Shown: piece after piece, positions 55,881 through 64,000 of the stretch | Position numbering within the stretch: position 1 is the stretch's first letter | How the letters are laid out: each line of letters opens with the position of its first letter | NCBI GenBank assembly: GCA_947561395.2 | Contig: OX387187.1 | Location: forward strand, 1,556,976 to 1,620,975 | Source: Buxus sempervirens | Lineage: Eukaryota > Streptophyta > Magnoliopsida > Buxales > Buxaceae | Length of the DNA: 64,000 nucleotides | Direction: 5' to 3' | Notes under the pieces: model-generated | What the model was told of the DNA's origin: nothing | The model's database searches: none | The model's input: only the letters and a program-made list of their open reading frames with translations | Position numbers and translations under genes: made by a program

Positions 55881-56099
55881 GATGGAGATTTGAGCTAGTA
55901 CTTTGTTGAGCTGTTGGAAGAGGTCATACTCAGGTACGTAAATGCTGTTATGTAGGTTAGTGATCTCTTCCTCGGATGCCCTGCCCCTGCCTTTCTAAGT
56001 CTATGGCTTCTCAACTGCCACATCCTTCCCCTTTTCTCTCCTCTTTCTTTCTTCTTCTATCTCTCCCTTGGGTACAGGTGGTGGGTCAGGGTGACATAT

Positions 56100-57804
56100 C
56101 GACCAGATCGGGTGATTCAATCCACCTTAGCTTCAGTGTATATTAGAGTGGTTTGGTAATAGACAGGGTCAATAGTATAAAGAAGGGGGACTGTGTGATA
56201 TGTTGGGGGTTCAAGGTTAAGTTTTGAAAGGTTCAAGGTGGGTGGTTCAAGTGGGGTAATTGTGGGGTTTGGTATAGGAAGGTCTCTTATGTTGAAAGGA
56301 TTGTTGATGGGTGCTTCTATGGGGATGTATAGTGGTGGGGCAGGATGGGCAGGTGGGTTTGTATCAGGTATGGGTGATGGAAGGAGGTATTCGGTGTTGA
56401 TTTCAGGGTGGAAACTTACCCGAGGGAGATGTGGAGGATTTCTTGCACTGTCTTCTCCTTCTATGACACTTACTTCTTGCCTGTTGACCCCATATCTAAG
56501 ATGTACTCTTACTATCTGTCCTAGTGGCCCGATCAAAACAAACAGATCAAGCTGCATGTTGTTGCTGCTGCTAATGAGATTCGTTGCCTTGCTTGTAGAA
56601 GCCTTAGAATGGTTTGGGAGAGGATTAGTGTTCACACCAGTAGTTGGAGCTGGTGCAAGTGGTGCTGCTGGATCAACCGTGAGACGCTTCTGGTCAATGA
56701 GGTCCTGGATGTCATGCCTTAGATCCCAACAGCGGTTGGTACTATGCCCCGGTGCTCCAGAGTGGTATTCATATCACTCTGTAGGGTTGTAACTCTTTGC
56801 CATGGTTGTTAGAGGATTTTGTGGTCTCAACTATACATATCCTCCCTTCAAGAGTGTCGGTAAAAGTTCTGCTGGAGAGTATGGGAGTGGTGTAAACACC
56901 CTCCTTAGCCTTGCTTCCATCTCTTCTCTGGTTCTCCTGGGTGGTCCTTGGTATGGCACCACCATCTGCCCCAAATTCTATGGTGCTACTGCTACAGGTC
57001 TTTGGGACACATGGTACGAGGGTGTTGGTTGCACATAATTAACCGCTTGGCCTTCATTTCTTTTTGGTTCTGGCCCCTGATTCCTGTAACCTTGATTTCC
57101 TATCGGCCTTCTCTGGGTGGTACTCTGTCCTCCACCATCTATCTTTCCTACCCTTACTACGTCTTCGATTCTATCTGCTGTCATGATCAAATCATTGAAA
57201 TTCGAAGAACTTTGCCCCAGTAATAGAGTAAAGAACGGTTGTCCCAATGAACAAGGACGTCATTTCCTGCTCTAGTAAAGGGGGTTGGACCAATGTTGCC
57301 AATTCTTTCCATCTCTTGGCATAGTCTCTCATGTTCTCCTGGTTCTTCTGCGCCAACCTTTGCAGCTCGGCCCTTGTCTGTACCATTTGACCGTTCAGAC
57401 GGTATTGTTGTATGAATACTACTGCAAGGTCGTTCCAAGTCTTAATCTTTGTTTTATCGAGACTTAGGAACCATGAGTAGGCTGCCCTAGTCAGTGACCT
57501 TTGAAAGAACTGTACCATAATCTTTTCATCCTTGGTGTATTGGCACATATCACCAGAATACGACCTCAAGTGATTCAAAGGGCAGCCTGTACCATCAAAC
57601 TGGTGGAGTTTCGGACATCTGAATTTAGGTGGCAGTTGTATGTTTGAGAAGAAGCAAAGATTATCCAATGTCACCTTGTTCTGTACTGTACTTGGTTGTA
57701 GCTACTTCAGTAAATCTTCTTTCATGGCTGCCAAACGGGCCTCAAACTGGGCTTCCAACGCCATATACTAGTCCTCTTCGTCTTGCCCCAACTGGGCGGG
57801 CATC
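56100..57804 (-). pseudogene. Gag core and C-terminal part (outer element)
   Basis: From 57674 leftwards: LHQFDGTGCPLNHLRSYSGD, KIMVQFFQRSLTRAAYSWFL, WNDLAVVFIQQYRLNGQMVQ and YAKRWKELATLVQPPLLEQE form a retrotransposon gag domain. After a frameshift near 57240 come FFTLLLGQSSSNFNDLIMTAD and RIEDVVRVGKIDGGG. The zinc knuckle near 56770 reads YEYHSGAPGHSTNRCW with the first Cys changed to Tyr and a TGA (56774-56776) in front. The proline-rich frame 56635-56117 ends NLSKLNLEPPTYHTVP, as in the inner copy. Confidence 0.87.
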
Positions 57805-57809
57805 GGTGC

Positions 57810-59229
57810 TGTTGTGAAAATTAGCAAGTGCACGAAATCGTGACAAGTAATATAGTGATGAAAAGAGTGTCGAACCCACAAGTACTATTTACCTATTAGC
57901 TATCGAAATTGTTCTAATTCTAAATTATTTGAAAATCAAGAAAAGTGGGATGTTTTGAATTTGAAAAAAATTGAAAACAATAAAAATTAAATCAAAAAAT
58001 AAGAACTTGACCAAACACTTAAAAAGAAGGATATTTCACCCAAGAAGAAAACACTAAGGCATCCGATTCATCAAACCAATCCAATTCCAAATCCTAACCG
58101 AGCAATTAATCAATTATTATCCTATTTGACGGCGAAATATTTTAAATATATCTAAAACCCTCTCTCGAGTAGAATTAGAATTACCCAACATGCGATAACC
58201 CGCGATATGCTTATGCGAATTTAAAAGAAATTGAGTATATTAAGATTAATAATATCCCACAAAAACAAACCGCATGAATCACGTTGGCACATTTCTGTCT
58301 TTCGTTCAATTCATGGTATACATCAAATGAAGCTAAACTACATGCATCATCTCTCAAATTAACATGCACAACAAATCATTCAACTATTGGCCAGATAATT
58401 GAAAGCATTAAACTTAACGATGTATACTCAAAAAGAATAATAAAATCATGAGTACATAGAAGTAGGATTCAAAATTGTCATGGAGAGATTACATCGGAGC
58501 CTTAGCAATAAAAATTAGCTCATAATTGAATTCAAACAAATTATAAAATCTCTTAAATTCATAATGAAAATTGGACAAAGAGAAGATGAGAAAGTAAGAG
58601 GGAAACTGTATGTAGATCGAGAATTTTAGTTATCGACAAACTCCAATTCAGCCTCTGTTTTCTTCTTCCTCCAAGCTTCCAATCCTCTCCAATAGTGAAA
58701 AACTCCTCTCTTCTAAGCTCTGGGCATCCTCCTCTCTTGTGTAACTCTTATATAAAATTTCCTTCCTTTAAAAAAGCTTTTTTACTTCTTTCCCAAAACT
58801 AAATTCTGAAAATAGCTATTTTCCGTTTCTGATATTAATGCTCAATTTTCTCCATCAAGATGACCGTTTTTGGGAAAGTCTTCAACATTAAATTTGTAGG
58901 GCCTTCTCTTAGCTTTCCATAGACACCAAGATTGCCCTTATTGGAGCTCTCTAGCTCAATTTATGCTCAAAACACTGAAGGATATTTTTGGAACTCGGGA
59001 AGTTAAAGTTTCCTATTCTCTTGATGAAGAGAATTTTTGCTCATTCGAAAATTCTGAGAATATCTTGTAGATCCCCTCCTCAATCTCTTGACTCTTTCAA
59101 TTTATTTATTCCTAAACAATAATAAACAAAAATACATAAAAACTCTAATAAATAGGCAAATTAAACACCAATTAGTATAAAATTAAGGGTAAACATATGA
59201 CAAAACATGTATAAAATTTAGGCACATCA
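57810..59229. mobile_element. 1.4-kb AT-rich TG...CA insertion in outer gag
   Basis: Starts TGTTGTGAAAATTAGCAAG and ends TTTAGGCACATCA, with perfect GGTGC duplications (57805-57809 and 59230-59234). It is AT-rich and has no long frame, so it is probably a solo LTR of an unrelated family or a small non-autonomous LTR element. The GCAAGTGCACGAAATCGTGACAAG-like start with CGAACCCACAAG is common in plant repeats (from memory), but I cannot name the family. Strand is undetermined. Confidence 0.75.
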
Positions 59230-59234
59230 GGTGC

Positions 59235-59650
59235 CATAGGTGCAAACTACTCTGGTTCCTAAACAAGATAGTCAGGAATGACTACAGGTGGTACGAGCTG
59301 TGCAGTGGTTGTAGTGGAGGGGGTGGCGCTACTGGTGCTGGGTGTGCCTGGATTTGTGGTAATGGTGTGACTGGCACTTCTGCTTGTTGCGGTGGTGGTG
59401 GATGTTGCTGCGGAGCAACATGAATGACCGGCTGAACTTGTTTCAAGTCACTGATTTCCGTCAAAAGAGACTGAATCAATGTTTCCATGGTTTTGACTTT
59501 CTGCGTCAGGTCGTTGATCACTTGGTTCTGACTGGATTCGGTTGGGTGTTGAACTGGCGGTGCCTGATTTCCTTGTGCATCCATATCAAGTTTTCTGCGT
59601 GATCTCAACAAGTAAGGGCTCTTGGGAGCAATTTTGGTACCTGTTTGATC
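59235..59650 (-). pseudogene. Gag N-terminal part (outer element)
   Basis: Begins near 59645 with TGTKIAPKSPYLLRSRRKLDMD, shared with the inner copy, then DLTQKVKTMETLIQSLLTEISDL (short heptad pattern) and a Pro/Gln-rich part (PQQHPPPPQQ, PAPVAPPPPLQP). It is split from the gag core by the 1.4-kb insertion and has stops at its end. Confidence 0.83.
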
Positions 59651-59759
59651 ATTTGACGGGCATTAGTGCATTTCATTGACATTTAATTGCATTTAGTTTT
59701 TTTCTTGGAAATTGTTTGTAGATCCTTGTGAAAATTTAGTCTTTGCCGTGGTCAATTTG

Positions 59760-60540
59760 AGACCGGATTTCTTATCTGGCTTAGCTGCTTAAAAGCAGCA
59801 AGGGAAGAGACCCCGAGGATAAAGGACTGATTTGGTTTAGTCGCACAGGTGCGACAAGGGAAGAGACCTTGAAGTCTGACCTATTTTAATTGCACAAAGG
59901 CAATAAGGGAAGGGAACCCAGTTTTTGAAAGCTGATCTATTTTATCCACCCATAGGCAACTGGGAGAGAGAACCTGAATTTTCTGAATGCTGATCTATTT
60001 TAGTCACCCGGAGGTAACTGGGAGAGAGAACCTGATTTTTTTTTTTTGAAAGTTGATCTGTTTTAGCTGCACGAAGGTGGCTTGGAAAGAGAACCCTGAT
60101 GACCCTAATCTATTTTAGTCACCCAAAGGTAACTGGGGGAGAGAACCCTAATTTTTTGAAAGATGATCTATTTTAGTCTCACGGAGGCGGCTGGGAAAGA
60201 GAGCCCTATGAATCTGATCTATTTTAGTCACCCGAAGGTAATCGGGGGAGAGAACCCTAATCTTAGTAGACTGGCCTATTTTAGCCACTTGAAGGTGACT
60301 GGGAAAGAGAACTCGATGAATTTGAAAACTGATCTGTTTTAGTTGTTTGGAAGCAACTAGAAAAGAGAACCCTATTTTTGAACTGGTCTATTTTAGTCAC
60401 TTGGAAGCGACTGGGAAAGAGAACCCTATTAATCTGATTTGTTTTAGCCACCTTAGCGTGACAAGGGAAGAGAACTTGAATTGTTGACCTATTTTAGCTG
60501 CATAAGTGCAACAAGGGAAGGGAACCTTGGTTTGGACCAC
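59760..60540 (-). repeat. Tandem array 2 of outer element (about 55-bp hairpin monomers)
   Basis: About 14 monomers of 45-62 bp with the core CTATTTTAGTC-ACCC-loop-GGTAACTGGGAGAGAGAACC. Hairpin arms vary together: AGTCGCA/TGCGACA near 59839, AGTTG/CAACT near 60339, AGTCACTT/AAGCGACT near 60394. Homologous to 13420-13800 of the inner element. Confidence 0.85.
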
Positions 60541-60955
60541 GCCGGGTTTCTGTAAGGGGTGAGCTAAAAAGCAACACCCGAGCTCACCTAAGCCTGTCTC
60601 CGACTCACACGTCGGCTGCTTCGGTGCCACCAGATTTGGACCGCATCAGGTCTCCGCAAGGGGTAAGCTAAACAGCAAATACCCAGGCTCACCTAAGCCT
60701 GTCTCCGACTCATACGTCGACTACTTCGGTGGCACCAAATTTGGACCACATTGGGTCTCCGTAGGGGGTAAGCTAAATAGCAAATACCCGGGCTCACCTA
60801 AGCCTATCTCCTACTCATACGTCGGCTGCTTCGACGCTACCAAATTTGGACAACATCGGGTCTCTGTAGGGGGTAAGATAAATAGCGAATACCTGGGCTC
60901 ACCTAAGCCTGTCTCCGACTCATGCGTCGGCTACTTCAGCGCCACCAATTAGGAT
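60541..60955 (-). repeat. Tandem array 1 of outer element (about 107-115 bp monomers)
   Basis: Four monomers, each with GCTCACCTAAGCCTGTCTCC, then GACTCA-N-ACGTCGGC and CTTCGGTG-CACCA. The hairpin CCGAC-GTNTGA-GTCGG is present in each, with partners kept in most. Position and stem are the same as in array 1 of the inner element, but monomer length and flanks differ. Confidence 0.85.
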
Positions 60956-61336
60956 CATTGGATCCAAGTCTAAAACCGAGTGATCTTAACAAAGGAACAT
61001 TTGGGTGTGATACTAGCTCAATCTTGGACGTTTTAAGAAACACCTGCCAGGTTTTTCTTGCCATTTAGTCAAGATGATTGGTTTGAGGAAAGGGGTCTGA
61101 GGTGACCAGAAAGCACGATCTTGCATGATCGGAAAGAGTAGGGGTCTATTGGAGACCCAAAAGGCAACTTTTCACAAGGAACTGCAAACTCAATTCATTG
61201 CTTACATCATGTTCATGTTCTGTCAATTCAAACTGCATTCAACTCAAAGCATTCAAAAAGGAAATCTCATGTTCAAGATACATCAAAAGTCTGACACAAC
61301 TCAAAATACTTCAAAATCTTAATCAAAATACAACAC
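60956..61336 (-). other. Spacer between ORF1 and arrays (outer element)
   Basis: About 380 bp without a gene, corresponding to 12414-12775. Contains an AT-rich CATTCAAA/CATCAAAA part (61200-61330). Nothing else is seen. Confidence 0.6.
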
Positions 61337-62780
61337 AGCCAAGTCTAATTTGGTGGGTCATCATCATAATAGGAGGACACGTCTTGCCTCCTCCAGGCAT
61401 GCAGAATCTTATTCCACAGACAATGGTCTTCATCTGCGTGCTTGTGTACGACTTCCATTTCTTTCTGCAGTGCTACATTAGCCTGTCTACTCTCCCATTC
61501 CAATTCCACATAAGCTGAATGGATACGGGAATAGGTCTCCTGCAGATCAACCACCCTATCCCGGTAGGCGTCAGGGGGTGGAACTAGGATATCCTTTGAT
61601 ATGCTAGTTTGGAGAGTGGGATGCCTCCATGCCCAAAAGTCCTCGCCATCCACTATTCATATTCTCGAAGGTGGCCCTTCGAGAATATGTCTTCCCTATG
61701 TATACGCATGGTTCTCCATTCTGTCAATAATCTTTCCCTCAACTCCTTTGTGAGTGGGCCTGTCAAATTTGTCGCATCATCCACAATGGGGATTCCCTGC
61801 GGTTTCCCAAATTGCCTTAAAACCCTAATCGGATAGTAGGGTACAACATGAGTAAGACCAATCAAGGCCAGGCATCTCCTATCTTTGAAAGCCAGGATGG
61901 GGGAGTAATCATACTCAAAAGTTCCCCACCATCTGATGTCACGATCTCCATCAAGTTGGAGGAAATGGTTCAGCCAAGCATCTCGAGTGGGTAAGTCTAG
62001 GCATATCTCTCTCCTAGACATGTGGGTAATAATGTCACGAGCTAGCCCGTACTTGGTAGCACAAGGTTCAGCTACCCTCAGATGGTCTTGCATCCATATA
62101 TGCAGGATGGAAACACAGCCCTGGAACTTTCTCACTCCGTTCTTAGTTGACGAAGTCAAGTAGTGATACAATTGAGCCAGAATTAATGGCATGAGTTTGC
62201 GTCCCAAAAGGAGTTGATCCACAACCACCATGAGGGCCAAATTAATGGTGTCTCCCCCAGTTGGAAAGAAAATATGTGCAATGACCACGAGGGTGAAGAT
62301 GTCCCACCAAACATGGGGTCTTTCTTGCTTTTTGCTCCTTATCTTTTCAGCCAAGAATTTCTTGGAGACCTACGTGAATGATGTTTCACCTTCAAAAGTT
62401 TGGAATTCTTGCCTTGAAAGGCCAAAGAATTTACAGGCCTCATTCTTATAACTGTCTTTGAGGTTTGGCTTGATTGGCTCTCCGCGGTGCTCAAACCTAA
62501 GCAGTAGGTCTAACTCCTCAATTGTGGGTGTCAACTTCGTGATCCCAAATCATAAAACTAAAAACTGGGGATCCCAGAACAACAGGAATGCCTTAATCAT
62601 GTCCCAGTTAATTGGCACATTTAACAGGGACAAAGTTTGTCCCATATGGTATTTCATTTTCCACTCAATTTGTTTGCTCCCTTGAAGTTGTTCAGTCCAA
62701 TAATGGATCCAGGGAGTGTCAAAGGCATGCTTTTCCAGTCTAGGGAATTTGGTCTTTTCAAGTGATGAGGACGATGCCAT
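61337..62780 (-). pseudogene. ORF1 (Tat/Ogre extra ORF, DUF7745/PMD-like), outer element
   Basis: Start MASSSSLEKTKFPRLEKHAFDTPW at 62780. Conserved blocks: IEWKMKYHMGQTLSLLN, WDPQFLVLFG (stop TGA inside), LTPTIEELDLLLRF, FFGLSRQEFQTFEG (TAG after SFT), GGDTINLALMVVVDQL, KFQGCVSILHIWMQDHL, WWGTFEYDYSPILAFK, CLALIGLTHVVPYYPIRVLR, GPLTKELRERLLTEW. A frame change near 61654 leads into a C-terminal coiled-coil-like part (DLQETYSRIHSAYVELEWES) ending YYDDDPPN. It is about 480 residues if whole. Similar to plant proteins with plant-mobile-domain-like regions (from memory). Function unknown. Confidence 0.8.
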
Positions 62781-64000
62781 TGCTGTACTATCCGATTGGT
62801 GTTTTAGACCATTTGGGCAATTCAGAGGAGAACTCAACATAAGTGCAAGGAAATCAAAGAAAAACGATTAATCTGATTGAACCAACTCAAAAAGGAAAGC
62901 AGTTAAGACCAGGGGCTATCATTTGGTTGGAATTCCTGAAAAACCATAGCAAACAATCAAGTCAAATTGAATTAATGAAATGAAATGCACCAGTGTGTGC
63001 AATCCTAGGGGTGGGTGCCTATTGAGGCATGACTCATAGACATACTTGTGTATGGAAGTTCATCCAAGTCCAAACCAATCTTTCTTTCATCTGTCCTTTC
63101 ATCTGCTTTGATTTCTAATGTCTGACCAAATAGAAAATTTTACAACTTGCCATCGAGGGCGAAAACTACATGATGTTAGAAAAGCTGGAAAATAAATCAT
63201 CTTTAGGGTTTTTGGGAACCCCAAAGAAGGATACAAATTTGCTTCAAATGGCAGGATAGGCTAAAAGACCTATCCCTAGGGTTTGCTGCCCCTGTTCTGA
63301 TCTGATGTGCTTTGATCTATTCATTTGTCTGATCTGGTCGACTTTCGTCTGCTCAAAGACTGTCTCGAACCCAAAGCACTTCCAGCGGACTGAAATGAGT
63401 CAAGGCCCACGGCTCACAGGACTTAATGGATGGATCTGGGGTGGTTCCTTTGATCAAAGTTAGGTTGGCTTCCTAATTTAGGGCTGAGATAGCCTAGGGT
63501 CTAGGGTCCACTCAATTTGATGCAAAGAGGGTAGGGGGTTGCTGCCCCTGATGGACTCTTGGATTTTAGATTGATTTTACTCCTCTTGTATCATCATTCA
63601 CAATCACATTCATCACAAAAGTGTATTAGAACGTTGGGTGGGAAAAAGGGTACACAGCCCGAGACAAATGCCTAGAAGGGTCTGTGCCAGGTCCAAGACC
63701 CATCGCGTACCACAACAAGAAACCAGCGGCGCTATAGGGATCCAGAAACTTGGGGGGATGTTTTACCTTCGCTTTTCCCTGGCAAGGTAAAGGCGCGTGA
63801 GGCTAATATCATCCCAAAAGTTGTTTATACGATTAAGAAGGGTGGTTGCTAGAGAGGTCTAGGGCTTGGTTAAGAAGATGCATCATATGTCATTCAGATC
63901 GGATCACCCACACGGGCTCCGTTGCACGTGTCACCCTACGCAGTTTATATCAAAACCAGTAGACATCCATGATGTGGTGGGTGTACGCGTGTGCAGTTGT
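62781..64000 (-). other. Untranslated leader of outer element
   Basis: 1.2 kb at the right edge, homologous to 6413-7570 of the inner element (TGGATGTCTACTGG near 63970; GATCAGATCAGAACAGGGG near 63290). No gene is seen. It includes a polyproline-free, TC-rich tract and the CAGATGAAAG direct repeats near 63060-63110. Confidence 0.7.

Larger units (their letters stand above)
53338..64000 (-). mobile_element. Outer Tat/Ogre-type element, 5' leader to linker
   Basis: This is the 5' half of the outer element, read from the right edge leftwards: leader, ORF1, two arrays, gag (interrupted by a 1.4-kb insertion), protease, G-patch-like segment and linker up to the RT junction. The right edge corresponds to about 6413 of the inner element, so the PBS and 5' LTR should begin roughly 350 bp beyond the window. 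It is diverged from the inner element but collinear with it. Confidence 0.92.

Noticed and set aside
1..64000. Host protein genes, tRNA or rRNA genes, CRISPR arrays, telomeric repeats
   Set aside because: None was found. CCCTAAA-like heptamers occur only singly, repeats are element-internal, and all long frames belong to retroelements or are antisense shadows.

Overview
The window is plant nuclear repeat DNA. No host gene, tRNA, rRNA or organellar segment is visible. Large Ty3/gypsy polyproteins with a second RNase H, long LTRs and 5-bp target-site duplications (TSDs) point to a seed plant with a large, repeat-rich genome; the species cannot be told from the sequence. Apart from small AT-rich or spacer stretches, every base can be assigned to a stack of 14 nested LTR elements.

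Layer 1 is a Tat/Ogre-type element on the minus strand. Its 5' leader is at the right edge (64000 to 62781). It is followed leftwards by an extra ORF1 (62780-61337), two hairpin-rich tandem arrays (60955-59760), gag (59650-56100), protease and a G-patch-like segment (55880-54917), and a linker (54814-53338). It is then broken by layer 2 and resumes at 2486 with RT, RNase H, the second RNase H and integrase, running off the left edge. Its LTRs lie outside the window.

Layer 2 is a sister Tat/Ogre element on the plus strand (2487-53332), flanked by GTAGC/GTGGC. It has a 5' LTR (2487-6064), PBS, leader, ORF1, tandem arrays, gag, protease, linker, RT, two RNases H, integrase, a 2-kb 3' UTR, a polypurine tract and a 3' LTR (42143-53332). 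Without its insertions it is about 21.5 kb, the size of classic Ogre elements. Both elements are dead: stops and frameshifts are scattered through them, many of the C-to-T/G-to-A type.

Layer 3 is a set of lone LTRs that invaded layers 1 and 2, nearly all with 5-bp TSDs. Eight belong to a TGTAA-R-ACCCC...GCGTTACA group that resembles Tekay/Del chromovirus LTRs (14576-16949, 16986-19381 inverted, 24516-33130, 29432-32548, 37146-39641, 43681-45901, 46489-48783, 48850-51942). Three are Tat-type (7889-11296, 21864-24285, 26239-29250 inverted). One is a 1.4-kb AT-rich TG...CA unit (57810-59229). None retains an internal region.

The most unusual signal is structured repeat DNA. Every Tat-type LTR carries 25-bp (or 21-bp) palindromes phased at exactly 39 bp (or 28 bp) just upstream of its TATA box. 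A second 39-bp-phased palindrome array lies 1.1-1.6 kb downstream in three of the four Tat-type families. Five of the Tekay-like LTRs carry an array of three or four stem-loops with a constant loop and compensating stems. The arrays between ORF1 and gag in both Tat elements are also made of hairpins whose two arms vary together.
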